DNA from: Brevundimonas sp. UBA6550
GTDB lineage: Bacteria; Pseudomonadota; Alphaproteobacteria; Caulobacterales; Caulobacteraceae
Length of the DNA: 64,000 bases
Direction: 5' to 3'
NCBI RefSeq assembly: GCF_002434505.1
Contig: NZ_DJKE01000002.1
Coordinates: 1 to 64,000 of the forward strand
In this document: positions 53,118-62,308 of the stretch, one piece after another
Numbering within the stretch: position 1 is the stretch's first letter
How the letters are laid out: each line of letters begins with the position of its first letter
Program-made: the position numbers and the translations under genes
The notes under the pieces: generated by a model
Databases searched by the model: none
What the model was told of the DNA's origin: nothing
What the model saw: only the letters and a program-made list of their open reading frames with translations

Positions 53118-53603
53118 TTACTGCGGGAACAGGGGATTGTCGGCGCCCCGCTGGCCCTGAAGACTGTGTTTCAGCGCCTCCATCTGGTCGTGCTCGACCT
53201 TGACGGCGGCATAGGCCCGGCGAACCGTTTCGCGCGTGGTGGCGGAAATGCCTGTATCCTCCAGCGCCTTTTCATACTTTCCGGCGATGAAGCCTTCGCC
53301 CGAGTTGATCGAGCCGACGACGGAATCGTCGTTGCGCAGCAGGGCGTGTTTCACGTCCAGAAAGGCGCGATGGGCCTTGGCCAGGATGGAGCCGTGCGGT
53401 TCGGGATCGCCGCCCAGGCCGCGCACGGCGGCGGACAGGTCTTCGACCACTTGCCGGCGCTCCCCGGCCCGGCGTTCGAACAGGGTGCGGTAATGGGGGT
53501 CCTGGGTCTGGTCGGCGGCCTCGCGATAGCCGTCGGCGCTGTCCAGGGTGGTTTCGATCAGGCCGTTCAGGACCTTGATGTCATGGGCGTTGGGATTGGT
53601 CAT
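53118..53603 (-). CDS. PA2169/DUF2383 four-helix-bundle protein
   Basis: This 161-residue ferritin-like bundle has IKVLNGLIETTLDSADGYRE, LFERRAGERRQVVEDLSAAV and NSGEGFIAGKYEKALEDTGI with LKHSLQGQ near the end. The family (PA2169-type) is thought to respond to stress; metal binding by its Glu/His residues is possible but unproven. It stands alone between rplS and kynA. Confidence 0.9.
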   Translation of the reverse strand: MTNPNAHDIKVLNGLIETTLDSADGYREAADQTQDPHYRTLFERRAGERRQVVEDLSAAVRGLGGDPEPHGSILAKAHRAFLDVKHALLRNDDSVVGSINSGEGFIAGKYEKALEDTGISATTRETVRRAYAAVKVEHDQMEALKHSLQGQRGADNPLFPQ

Positions 53604-53675
53604 CTCGGTCTTCCTTCCGCTGTTGCGGTCGAACGGCGAAATGGCCGGGCGAGGGGAAGGTTTCGCCCTGCGACA

Positions 53676-54473
53676 TCAAAGTTTGGTGCGAAGAGACCAT
53701 AACTCAGGGAAACACCGCTTGGTCAGGGTCGAGGCCAGATAGGCCGCACCCTCGGTGCCGCCCGTGCCGCGACGCCGTCCTATGATCCGTTCGACCGTGA
53801 CGACGTGCTTGTGCCGCCAGGTCAGCAGGGCGTCGTCCAGGTCGACCAGCTTTTCAGCCAGCTGATACAGGGCCCAGTAGGTTTCGGTGTCGCGATAGAC
53901 CTCAAGCCAGGCCGCCTCGACGGCTTCGGACGGCTCATAGGGCCGGGTCACGTCGCGGTTCAGAACCTCGGCCGGCACGGGCAGGCCGGCCTTGGCCATC
54001 TGGGCCAGGGCGTCGTCGTACAGGCTGGGGGAGGCGATGGCCGCTTCCAGCGCGGCCAGGGCCTCGGGCCGGTCGGCGTGAAACTTCAGGAAGCTGGCGT
54101 CCTTCAGCCCCAGCATGGCCTCCAGCCGGCGGAACTGGTCGCTCTGGAAGCCAGAGGAGGAGCCCAGCGACCCACGAAATCGCAGATAGTCGGCCGGGGT
54201 CATGGTCGATAGAATGTCCCAGCTCTGGGTCATCACCGCCTGGATGCGCGACACCCGCGCCAGGCTCTTGTAGGCCGGCACCAGATCGCCGGCCCGCACC
54301 ATCGACTGGGCCAGGGCCACCTCGTGCAGGATCTGCTTGAGCCACAGCTCCTTGGTCTGGTGGATGACGACGAACAGCATCTCGTCGTGCTGGTCCGACA
54401 GCGGATGCTGGGTCGAAAGCAGGTCGTCCAACGCCAGATAGCCGGCGTAGGTGATGTCGCTGGATTGGGTCAT
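53676..54473 (-). CDS. kynA: Tryptophan 2,3-dioxygenase
   Basis: This 265-residue heme enzyme opens the indole ring of tryptophan to give N-formylkynurenine. ITYAGYLALDDLLSTQHPLS, DEMLFVVIHQTKELWLKQIL, RFRGSLGSSSGFQSDQFRRL and WRHKHVVTVERIIGRRRGTG (proximal heme His) are all present. Length fits bacterial TDO. kynB and kynU are not adjacent, so the pathway is dispersed. Confidence 0.96.
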   Translation of the reverse strand: MTQSSDITYAGYLALDDLLSTQHPLSDQHDEMLFVVIHQTKELWLKQILHEVALAQSMVRAGDLVPAYKSLARVSRIQAVMTQSWDILSTMTPADYLRFRGSLGSSSGFQSDQFRRLEAMLGLKDASFLKFHADRPEALAALEAAIASPSLYDDALAQMAKAGLPVPAEVLNRDVTRPYEPSEAVEAAWLEVYRDTETYWALYQLAEKLVDLDDALLTWRHKHVVTVERIIGRRRGTGGTEGAAYLASTLTKRCFPELWSLRTKL

Positions 54474-54519
54474 GACCGCCTATCGCCCGCTGCGGCGGGC
54501 GGCGCAAGCCAGGGGTTAT

Positions 54520-55050
54520 TCAGTGCTGGCCCTGGGCCGAGACGTTGGCGGCCATCTGGCGGCCGGCGTCGAAGGCGTCGCGGGCGCCTTTGTAGATGAA
54601 GCCGTAGGTCGGATAGACCGTGGTGCCCAGGTCGTTGATCGGATTGTACCAGACCTTGACCTGAGACCAGTCGTTGGCGGGCGAGACGTCGACGACGGTG
54701 ACGTTCTCCTCGACCTTGCCGCGGCTGCCGCCCCAGTTGGCGTGGGTCACGCGGACCACGCGGTCGGTCAGGATGTCGGAGACGACGGCGACGTGGCCCC
54801 GGCTCATGCGGCCCTCGGGGCGGAAGACCAGGACCGAACCGGTCTCAGGCGCCTTGCCGGTGCGGAAGTTGGCAGTGGCCTGGCGCCACCAGGTCCAGGC
54901 GTCGCCGAAGATGTTGATGCCCGAGAACATCCGGGCGAAGGTCACGCACTGCCAATACGGCTCATCGGCCTTGGCGGTGGACGGGACGGCCCCCAGCGCG
55001 AAAAAACCGAGGGTCGCCGCAACCGCGGCGGCTTTGAGCCGTTTCGTCAT
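54520..55050 (-). CDS. Secreted CHAP-domain protein (probable peptidoglycan amidase)
   Basis: This 176-residue protein has a signal peptide (about 1-28). It carries a CHAP cysteine/histidine hydrolase domain: the Cys in PYWQCVTFARMFSGI, the support segment TGSVLVFRPEG and the catalytic His in GHVAVVSDILTDRVVRVTHA with NWGG. Such domains cut peptidoglycan peptide bonds in the periplasm, for division or assembly. It lies between kynA and an acyltransferase on the same strand, probably with its own promoter. Confidence 0.88.
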   Translation of the reverse strand: MTKRLKAAAVAATLGFFALGAVPSTAKADEPYWQCVTFARMFSGINIFGDAWTWWRQATANFRTGKAPETGSVLVFRPEGRMSRGHVAVVSDILTDRVVRVTHANWGGSRGKVEENVTVVDVSPANDWSQVKVWYNPINDLGTTVYPTYGFIYKGARDAFDAGRQMAANVSAQGQH

Positions 55051-55085
55051 GCTTAGGGTATCCCGACCCGTCTATGAGGCGCCCT

Positions 55086-56228
55086 TTAGGCCACGGGATC
55101 ACGGCCGGTAGCAAGTTGTTTCGGCATATCGCCGTGCGGCCGGTTGTGGATTGCGCTGTGGGCTTTCTTTTCCGCCAATCCGCGCAAAGCCTTTCGCGCC
55201 GGGCGCTCGACCAGGTGATAGGACGACGCCGCCGCGACCGGCAGCAGGGCTACGATGGCCAACCACACGAAAATTTGAAACTGCTTGTCCGGCGCGTCGA
55301 ACAGCTTGGCCGCCAGTCCGACGGACAGCAGCTTCCACGGCACGCAGACCATATAGACCGAATAGCTGATCTCACCCAGATAGACGGCCGGCCTGGACGC
55401 CAACCACCCGGCCCGTTCGTTCGGCAGGGAGGCCAAAGACAGGATCAGGGCGCCGGACAGCAGCACCGTCACGCCATCCCACAGGCCAAGCGCGGCGCTG
55501 AGAACCATGAGACCGAAGGACACGGCCGAACACAGCCACGGCGCCTTCAGCGGCGCGCGACGATAGATCAGATAGAGGGCGCACCCCAGGGCGAAGCAGG
55601 GCACGATCCGCAGCGCGCCCCATTGGATGGTCGCCTCGGTCAGGGAAAAGCCCGCGACCTGCTGGAACCCGAAATACAGGATGACCATGAAGGCGGCGGC
55701 GCCGAGCGCAGCAGCGACCGGCCGCGCCCGCATCCGCCAGAAGACGAAGGCGAACAGCGGGAAGCACAGATAGGCGAACCACTCCGCCGAGATCGACCAG
55801 GACGGATGGTTCCACCCCGCCACCGGCGCCAGGCCCCAGGCATGGACCATCAGCAGATTGGCCGGCAGGGCCGCCCAGTTCCGCACATTCGGATCCACGC
55901 CCATGCCCGCAGCCATGGCCACGGTCGCCAGCAGCCCCACCCCGATCAGGGTGAACAGGTGCAGCGGATAGACCCGCGCCACCCGCGCCCACAGGAAGCC
56001 GCGATAAGAGAAGCGCTTCTCGCCCGCCGCCTGCAGATAGACGTGGGACAGGATGAAGCCGGACAGGACGAAGAACAGCTCAACCCCCAGATAGCCCTTG
56101 GCGACCAGGTTGGACGGGCCCGCCCCGGCCAGATTCTCCCAGAAGGTGTAGATGGCCACCCAGATGGCGGCGCCGAACCGCAGGGCGGTGATCGGTCGAA
56201 GATCGGCGGGCGTCTGGACGGGGGTCAT
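55086..56228 (-). CDS. OafA/YrhL-type membrane acyltransferase
   Basis: This 380-residue acyltransferase-3 family protein has ten or so membrane helices. ADLRPITALRFGAAIWVAIY is the first helix region, followed by GVELFFVLSGFILSHVYLQA and HPSWSISAEWFAYLCFPLFA. The expected Arg and His of this family lie in the first segments (LRFGAA; no clear H-x4-D). It moves acetyl or succinyl groups onto surface polysaccharide, lipid or periplasmic glucan. The ATG at 56228 is preferred over one at 56246 because MTPVQTPADLRP starts the fold. Confidence 0.88.
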   Translation of the reverse strand: MTPVQTPADLRPITALRFGAAIWVAIYTFWENLAGAGPSNLVAKGYLGVELFFVLSGFILSHVYLQAAGEKRFSYRGFLWARVARVYPLHLFTLIGVGLLATVAMAAGMGVDPNVRNWAALPANLLMVHAWGLAPVAGWNHPSWSISAEWFAYLCFPLFAFVFWRMRARPVAAALGAAAFMVILYFGFQQVAGFSLTEATIQWGALRIVPCFALGCALYLIYRRAPLKAPWLCSAVSFGLMVLSAALGLWDGVTVLLSGALILSLASLPNERAGWLASRPAVYLGEISYSVYMVCVPWKLLSVGLAAKLFDAPDKQFQIFVWLAIVALLPVAAASSYHLVERPARKALRGLAEKKAHSAIHNRPHGDMPKQLATGRDPVA

Positions 56229-56294
56229 GGCTTCACCTTGGCACATCAGCCTTTTCGAACCGTGAAGGCGCGCAAAGGTTGTGCCGCGCCGCCT

Positions 56295-57767
56295 TCACCC
56301 GGCCCAGACGCCATGGAAGCCGGCCGGCAGGACCGCGTCCGCCTGCCAGGTCGCCACCGGCCCATCCTCGATCCGGCCCACGTCGAACACGTGCAGCTCT
56401 GTGCGGCCATCCTTCAGATTGACCGACGGCCCGACCAGCCAGGCGTCGCGCTCGTCGCTCGCCCCCGGCTTGGGCACGAAGACCGCCTCCTCCACCACCT
56501 GGTGAACGCCGAACTCGAAGGCGTGCGAGCGTCCGCTGTCCCAGTCGTGGACGGCCAGGCCGGTCGGCAGGGGCCGGCCCCGCGTCTCACCGGACGTATG
56601 GGCGGTCAGACTGCGCCTCAGACCCGCGCGGCGGGGATCGGCCCTGGGGAACTCGCCGACGACGGCGCTGTAGTTCATCTCGGCCCGACCATCGGGGCGC
56701 AGGGTGATCAGCGCCAGCCTGGCCGGATCGCCCGGCACGACGCCGCGTCCTTCGACCAGCACCCGCGCCCCGTCCACGGCGAAACGCGGATCGCCGCTGG
56801 CCGCCACGTCGAAACGGATCGTCCCGTCCCGCTCGGCCCAGGCGTCGCCCAGATGGAAATGGAAGAAGCCGGGCAGGTCGTAGAGGCGGCGCTGGGACAG
56901 GTCGTCCTTGTCCAGCACCATCACCTGCGTCCCCATCTCGGGCCGCCACGCCAGCCCCGAAATCACCGGCATGGCGTGGGTTTCGAACACCCACGGCTGA
57001 AGCACCAGGATGATGTGGCGATCGGTGGCGGTGAAGTCGTGCATATAGCTGGCGCGCGGCAGGCCGATGACCTGGGCGTCGTTCAGGCTGCGGTCGGGGT
57101 TCAGTCGCCAGATGACGGCCCGGTCGCCCGCCAGCCCCACGTTCCAGATCGAACCGTCCCGGCCATAGCGCGGATGGGCCTGGAACGGCATGCCCTTCAG
57201 ATCGTCGCGCAAGGTGACGAAGCCTTGCGTCGACAGGTCCGAGGCGTCCATGGCCAGGGGCGAGCCGGCCTCCCACAAGGCCCAGATGCGGTCCCCGGCG
57301 ACCATGACGGCGGTGTTGGCCGCATTGGCGTCGTCGTTGGAGCCGATGCGGGCGCGCGCGTCGCCCTTTGTTCCGAAGCCGGGCGTGACCACGGCGTCCA
57401 GTTCGGTCTCGGTGCGACGCTTGGGCGTATCGGCGAACCGGGCCTCCAGCGTCGCCTGGCCGTCCTGGATGCGGAAGGCCCGCATCATGCCTTCGCCGTC
57501 GAACCAGTGGGTGGCCGAGCCGCCCGGCCGCCGGAACCTGGCCGGCCCATTGCGATAGAGGGCGCCCGACAGCCCCGACGGCGCGCGGCCGTGGATCAGG
57601 CGCATCGTCTGGCGCGGCAGGTCTGCGGCGACATCGGCGGTGGCCACGGCCCAGTCGGCGCCGGCGGCGGCGTCGAGGGCGGCGGCGGCCCGCACCCTCT
57701 CGGGCGTGGCCACGGCGGCGGACAGGGCGGCGGCGCCCATCAGGAAGGAGCGGCGAGAGGGGGTCAT
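56295..57767 (-). CDS. Carotenoid oxygenase, Tat-exported
   Basis: This 490-residue RPE65-type beta-propeller cleaves carotenoid or apocarotenoid double bonds using Fe(II). A twin-arginine signal peptide (SRRSFLMGAAALSAAVATP) precedes GALYRNGPARFRRPGGSATH with HWFDGEGM. The four iron-binding His are in PFQAHPRYGRD, YMHDFTATDR, FFHFHLGDAW and, at the end, PAGFHGVWAG. Export by Tat is unusual for such enzymes but known in this group. A DUF2141 gene lies 35 bp upstream on the same strand. Confidence 0.92.
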   Translation of the reverse strand: MTPSRRSFLMGAAALSAAVATPERVRAAAALDAAAGADWAVATADVAADLPRQTMRLIHGRAPSGLSGALYRNGPARFRRPGGSATHWFDGEGMMRAFRIQDGQATLEARFADTPKRRTETELDAVVTPGFGTKGDARARIGSNDDANAANTAVMVAGDRIWALWEAGSPLAMDASDLSTQGFVTLRDDLKGMPFQAHPRYGRDGSIWNVGLAGDRAVIWRLNPDRSLNDAQVIGLPRASYMHDFTATDRHIILVLQPWVFETHAMPVISGLAWRPEMGTQVMVLDKDDLSQRRLYDLPGFFHFHLGDAWAERDGTIRFDVAASGDPRFAVDGARVLVEGRGVVPGDPARLALITLRPDGRAEMNYSAVVGEFPRADPRRAGLRRSLTAHTSGETRGRPLPTGLAVHDWDSGRSHAFEFGVHQVVEEAVFVPKPGASDERDAWLVGPSVNLKDGRTELHVFDVGRIEDGPVATWQADAVLPAGFHGVWAG

Positions 57768-57802
57768 GGTCGGATTTCCGGCTTCGGCGACGTCTGCGGC
57801 GC

Positions 57803-58228
57803 CTATTTCAGGTCGATGGACTGGACGGCGTCGCCGCTCAGGGCGAAGCCGGCGCGGTCCCAGCCGGCCGGCCCCATGTTCCCAACCGCATTGTTCGAGA
57901 AGGCGAAGGGCTCGGTCGGCATGCCAAAGGGATTGGTGTTCATCTTGCCGTCGCCGTTCAGGTCGTGAAAGGCGCGCACGGCGTAGTCGCCGTCGGGCAG
58001 ACTGTCGAAGGTGACGCTGGTCTGGCCGGCGGCCGCATCCACCATGGCCGCCTTGGCCGGCGCGCCCTGACCGCCATAGCCGGCCGCGCCGTCATACAGG
58101 GCGACCATGATCTTTCCCTGATGGGCGGCGGCGGGAAACTGGATCGTCAGATCGGCGGCCAGGGCCGGCGAGGCGACGGCGGCGACCAGCAGGGCCAGGG
58201 TCGGGGTGATGACGGCGAGGGTTCTCAT
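57803..58228 (-). CDS. DUF2141-family secreted protein
   Basis: This 141-residue protein has a signal peptide (about 1-25, cleavage after ALAAD). The DUF2141 domain has GKIMVALYDGAAGYGGQGAP, LPDGDYAVRAFHDLNGDGKM (a calcium-loop-like DLNGDGK) and NPFGMPTEPFAFSNNAVGNM. The role is unknown. It lies 35 bp before the carotenoid oxygenase gene and is likely co-transcribed, so it may bind or present a lipid-like substrate in the periplasm (inference). Confidence 0.88.
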   Translation of the reverse strand: MRTLAVITPTLALLVAAVASPALAADLTIQFPAAAHQGKIMVALYDGAAGYGGQGAPAKAAMVDAAAGQTSVTFDSLPDGDYAVRAFHDLNGDGKMNTNPFGMPTEPFAFSNNAVGNMGPAGWDRAGFALSGDAVQSIDLK

Positions 58229-58420
58229 GTCGGGCGTCCTGATCGGGGGAGAACCGACGACCGGCTCTCGATGACCGGACCCTGCCGACGCCTTCGCCCC
58301 GCCGCCACTTCACTTGCGGCGATGAACGCCCCGTCTTCGCCAACAACCGGCCCCGTCCACTGACGAAGCGCGAACGAACGCGAGTTTGGACAGGCCGCGA
58401 AGGCTCTCGCGCCATCCACG

Positions 58421-58450
58421 AAAAAGGCCCGGAACCTGGGTTCCGGGCCT
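58421..58450 (-). terminator. Rho-independent terminator of the nusA-ylxR-infB operon
   Basis: On the minus strand AGGCCCGGAACC/GGTTCCGGGCCT is followed by TTTTT, about 28 bp after the infB stop. The remaining 58229-58420 stretch holds nothing I can support as a gene. Confidence 0.85.
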
Positions 58451-58477
58451 GTCTCTCTCGGCGCCGCGACCCCGAAC

Positions 58478-61400
58478 CTAGTCCAGGGTGCGCTTGATCT
58501 CTTCGACCGTGAAGCACTCGATGTAGTCGCCTTCCTTGATGTCCTGGAAGCCCTGGAACTGCATGCCGCATTCCTGGCCCGAGGGCACTTCGTTGACCTC
58601 GTCCTTGAAGCGTTTGAGCGTGTTGAGCACGCCCAGTTCCAGCACCACCACGTCGTCGCGGATGATGCGGACGCGCGCGCCCTTGCGGACCACGCCTTCC
58701 GACACCCGGCAACCGGCGATCTTGCCGATCTTGGAGATGTCGAACACCTGCAGGACGGCGGCGTTGCCCAGGAAGGTTTCCCGTTGCAGCGGCGCCAGCA
58801 TGCCGGACAGCACGCCCTTAATGTCGTCGAGCAGGTCGTAGATGATCGAATAGTAGCGGATCTCCACGCCTTCGCGCTCGGCCAGGTCGCGGGCCTGTTT
58901 GGAGGCGCGGACGTTGAAGCCCAGGATCGGCGCCCCGGCCGACTTGGCCAGGTTGACGTCGCTTTCGGTGATGCCGCCGGCGCCGGAATAGACCGTGCGG
59001 GCGCGCACTTCGTCCGTACCCATCTTGTCCAGCGATCCCACGATGGCTTCGGCCGAACCCTGCACGTCCGCCTTGATGACGACCGGCAATTCCGAGGCCT
59101 TCTTGGAGCCCAGCTTGGCCATCATGTCGACCAGCGAGACCGAGCCGCCCGAAACCTGGGCCTTCTCGCGCTTCACCCGCTGACGGTATTCGGTCAGCTC
59201 GCGGGCGCGGGCCTCGGTCTCCACCACGGCGAAGACGTCGCCCGGAGACGGCGCCTCGTCCAGACCCAGGATCTCGACCGGAACGGACGGACCGGCTTCG
59301 GTCAGCTGCTCGTTGCGCTCGTTCAGCAGGGCGCGAACCTTGCCCCACGATCCGCCGGCCACGACGATGTCGCCGCGTTTCAGCGTGCCGCGCTTGACCA
59401 GGACGGTGCCGACAGGGCCGCGACCCTTGTCCAGCTTGGCCTCGATGACCACGCCCTCGGCCGAACGTTCGGCGTTGGCGCGCAGGTCCATGACCTCGGC
59501 CTGGACCAGGATGGCTTCCAACAGGCCGTCCAGGTTCATCCGCTCCTTGGCCGACACCTCGATGATCTGGGTGTCGCCGCCCAGGCTTTCGGCGATGACC
59601 TCGTACTGCAGCAGTTCGTTGACGACCTTCTGCGAGGTGGCGCCGGGCTTGTCCATCTTGTTGACGGCCACGATCAGCGGGGCCTCGGCGGCCTTGGCGT
59701 GCTGGATGGCCTCGATGGTCTGGGGCATGACGCCGTCGTCGGCGGCCACGACCAGAACCACGATGTCGGTCACGGTGGCGCCGCGCGCCCGCATGGCCGA
59801 GAAGGCGGCGTGGCCCGGCGTGTCCAGGAAGGTGACCTTCTGGCCGTCTTCCAGACGCACCTGATAGGCGCCGATGTGCTGGGTGATGCCGCCGGCTTCG
59901 CCGCCCGCGACGTCGGTCGTGCGCAGGGCGTCCAGCAGCGAGGTCTTGCCGTGGTCGACGTGGCCCATGATGGCCACCACGGGGGCGCGCGTCTCGGTGG
60001 CGCCCTCGTCGTCGGCCTCGGCCAGGAAGCCGGTTTCGACGTCGGATTCGGACACGCGCTTGACCGCCATGCCGAACTCCTCGGCCACCAGTTCGGCGGT
60101 GTCGGAATCGATCACGTCGTTGATCTTCATCATCATGCCCTGACGCATCAGGAACTTGATGATGTCGACGCCGCGCACGGCCATCCGGTTGGACAGTTCC
60201 TGCACGGTGATGACGTCGGGGATGACCACTTCGCGCGGACGGTTCGGCGCGTCGGTCGATCCGCCCTTGCGCTTTTCCTTCTCGCGTTCGCGGGCGCGGC
60301 GCACCGAGGCCAGCGAGCGCATCCGCTCGGCGGCGTCGCCGTCGCCGACCACCGACTGGATGGTCATGCGGCCTTCGCGGCGCTTGGGCTCGCCGCGCGT
60401 GCGGCTGACCGCCTTGCCGGCGTCGGAGAACCGCTTCTCGCGATCGTCGTCGCGACCGACCGGACGGCCGAAGCCGGCGCCGGGCGCGCGGCTGGGACGG
60501 GCCACTTCCGGCGTGGCCGGCGGAGCGTTCGGCGCGGCGCGGCCGCCGGGGCCGGTGCGCGGGCCGCCGGGACGGGCGGCGCCGGGGGCCGGACGCGGGT
60601 TCAGGGCCGAATAGCGGACCGGCTCGGCCGGCTTGGCGCCCTGCGGACGCTGGCCGGCGGGACGGGCGCTTTGCGGGCGATCGCCCTGCGGACGCTCGGT
60701 CGACTGCGGACGATCCGAATAGGACCGCTCGCCGCCGCCCATCGCCTGTTCGCGGGCCGAGCGGCCGCCGAAGGCGGGGCGTTCGGCAGCCGCGCGTTGC
60801 GGATTGCCGGGCTTGGGCACACGTTGGCCGAAGTTGACGACCGGGCGCGCGGGCGCGGCCGGACGGGCCGCAGCGGCAGGCGCCGGGGTCGCGGCGGTCG
60901 TCGGAGCAGGGGCGGCCGGGGCAGGCGTCGGCGTCGCAGCGACGGGCGCAGCCGGCTTGGGCGCGGGCTTGGCCGGCTGGGGCGCGGCGGCGGCCAGTTT
61001 GGCGGCCTCGGCGCGGGCGGCCTCTGCGGCGGCCTTGGCGGCGGCGGCCTCGTCGCGCGCGGCCTGGGCGGCGCGTTCGGTGGCGGCGGCCTGTTCGCGC
61101 GCAGCGGCGTCGGCGGCGGCCTTGGCGGCGGCGGCGGCGTCGGCCTTTGCGGCGTTGGCCTGGGTGGCCAGGGCGATGGCGCGACGGCGCGCTTCCTGCT
61201 CCTCGGCCGACAGGGCCCCGCCGGCGGGTTGCGGACGCTGTCCCTGCGGACGCGGGGCTTGAGCCGTCGATTGCGGACGTGCGACATCGAAGCCTTGCGG
61301 CCGTTGCGGACCGCCGGCGCCGGGGCGACGCTTGGTCTCGACCACCACCGTCTTGGAGCGGCCGTGACTGAAGCTCTGTTTCACCGTGCCCGTCGAAACC

Positions 61401-61522
61401 GAGCCCGCGGCGCGCGGCTTCAGGCTCAGCGGGGCGCGCGGCCCCGACTGGGAGGGCGTGCCCCCCGGATTGCCTTGTCCCGCGCCTTGGCCCTGGTTGG
61501 TCTTGTCGTTTTCGTCGCTCAT
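58478..61522 (-). CDS. infB: Translation initiation factor IF-2
   Basis: This 1014-residue GTPase delivers initiator tRNA to the 30S subunit. A long Ala/Pro/Arg-rich N-terminal region (about 1-400) includes an Ala/Glu/Lys coiled part. The IF2_N module ([20 protein letters not shown]) follows, then the G domain with G1 [17 protein letters not shown]3 [10 protein letters not shown] and G4 VAVNKMDK, domain II, and the C-terminal fMet-tRNA-binding part. The long N-terminus is usual for alphaproteobacteria. It lies 108 bp behind ylxR, in the nusA operon. A terminator follows, so rbfA and truB are not co-transcribed here. Confidence 0.97.
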   Translation of the reverse strand: MSDENDKTNQGQGAGQGNPGGTPSQSGPRAPLSLKPRAAGSVSTGTVKQSFSHGRSKTVVVETKRRPGAGGPQRPQGFDVARPQSTAQAPRPQGQRPQPAGGALSAEEQEARRRAIALATQANAAKADAAAAAKAAADAAAREQAAATERAAQAARDEAAAAKAAAEAARAEAAKLAAAAPQPAKPAPKPAAPVAATPTPAPAAPAPTTAATPAPAAAARPAAPARPVVNFGQRVPKPGNPQRAAAERPAFGGRSAREQAMGGGERSYSDRPQSTERPQGDRPQSARPAGQRPQGAKPAEPVRYSALNPRPAPGAARPGGPRTGPGGRAAPNAPPATPEVARPSRAPGAGFGRPVGRDDDREKRFSDAGKAVSRTRGEPKRREGRMTIQSVVGDGDAAERMRSLASVRRAREREKEKRKGGSTDAPNRPREVVIPDVITVQELSNRMAVRGVDIIKFLMRQGMMMKINDVIDSDTAELVAEEFGMAVKRVSESDVETGFLAEADDEGATETRAPVVAIMGHVDHGKTSLLDALRTTDVAGGEAGGITQHIGAYQVRLEDGQKVTFLDTPGHAAFSAMRARGATVTDIVVLVVAADDGVMPQTIEAIQHAKAAEAPLIVAVNKMDKPGATSQKVVNELLQYEVIAESLGGDTQIIEVSAKERMNLDGLLEAILVQAEVMDLRANAERSAEGVVIEAKLDKGRGPVGTVLVKRGTLKRGDIVVAGGSWGKVRALLNERNEQLTEAGPSVPVEILGLDEAPSPGDVFAVVETEARARELTEYRQRVKREKAQVSGGSVSLVDMMAKLGSKKASELPVVIKADVQGSAEAIVGSLDKMGTDEVRARTVYSGAGGITESDVNLAKSAGAPILGFNVRASKQARDLAEREGVEIRYYSIIYDLLDDIKGVLSGMLAPLQRETFLGNAAVLQVFDISKIGKIAGCRVSEGVVRKGARVRIIRDDVVVLELGVLNTLKRFKDEVNEVPSGQECGMQFQGFQDIKEGDYIECFTVEEIKRTLD

Positions 61523-61630
61523 CCGGTCGCTTTACTCGGGGCGGAAAATCCCGCCGTCGTCATCCAATACCCATGAACGACCGTGAGCCCGTCTCCGCCC
61601 TAGGAGACAGGCCCTCGGCCGCCAAAATCC

Positions 61631-62290
61631 TCAGCTCGCTCCTGTGGGGAGCGCTCCCGCCGATCCGTCCTCGCCACCGGAAACCTCCCAGTGAGAAGGG
61701 CGAAGCGGCCGAAATCCAGCCAGTCGTTCGACCTCGATGGTCCAGCGATCGGCCCGTCCGCCCGCAAGCAGGACGGCGTGTATCGCATTTTCCAGCCCAA
61801 GGGCCAAACTCAAATCGTCCGCCGTGAATGCGCCGCACACCTTGGCGGTCTGGTGACGCGCCAGGGCCAGCACCTTTCCGCGCCCGTCGGCCGAGCCGTC
61901 GGCGGCCTCGATCACCCATGCGGCCTTGCCGGAACGGATGCTGGCGGCGGACTTTTCGAAGCCAGAGATAAGCACGCCTTCGCGCCGGGCAAGACCCAGC
62001 TGGTCCAGACAGCGCCGCGCCAGCAGCCGCTCGACCGTGTCGGCCAGGTCGGCCGGGGCGTTCAGACGGGTCTTGGCCGCGCGGGTGAAGCCGTTCTTCT
62101 TGACCGCCGTCTCGATGGAGGCGCGGCTGGCTTCGACCCACAGGCCGCGACCGGGCAGCTTTCTGCCCAGGTCGGGAACCACCTGGCCGTCAGGCCCGGC
62201 GACGAAACGGATCAGACGAGATTCATCCATGACCTGGTGCGAAACCAAGTCCCGGCGTTCCCTATCGATCGTCGCGTCGCGCAAGCTCAT
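61631..62290 (-). CDS. YlxR/DUF448-family RNA-binding protein
   Basis: This 219-residue protein has a YlxR domain in the first 90 residues (DESRLIRFVAGPDGQVVPDL, KLPGRGLWVEASRASIETAV). A second part resembles an L7Ae/L30e-like RNA-binding fold (LDQLGLARREGVLISGFEKS, KAAWVIEAADGSADGRGKVL). Firmicute YlxR (RnpM) modulates RNase P; the role in proteobacteria is less clear. It sits between nusA (18 bp upstream) and infB, the conserved position. Confidence 0.92.
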   Translation of the reverse strand: MSLRDATIDRERRDLVSHQVMDESRLIRFVAGPDGQVVPDLGRKLPGRGLWVEASRASIETAVKKNGFTRAAKTRLNAPADLADTVERLLARRCLDQLGLARREGVLISGFEKSAASIRSGKAAWVIEAADGSADGRGKVLALARHQTAKVCGAFTADDLSLALGLENAIHAVLLAGGRADRWTIEVERLAGFRPLRPSHWEVSGGEDGSAGALPTGAS

Positions 62291-62308
62291 GTACGGCCAG
62301 GTCCTTCA

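Noticed and set aside
58225..58419. Small minus-strand open frame between infB and the DUF2141 gene
   Set aside because: It is Arg/Ser-rich, overlaps the start of the DUF2141 gene region and has no supported start or family.
58784..61576. Open frame of 930 codons opposite infB
   Set aside because: It mirrors infB codon bias and has no recognisable domain; infB on the other strand is complete.
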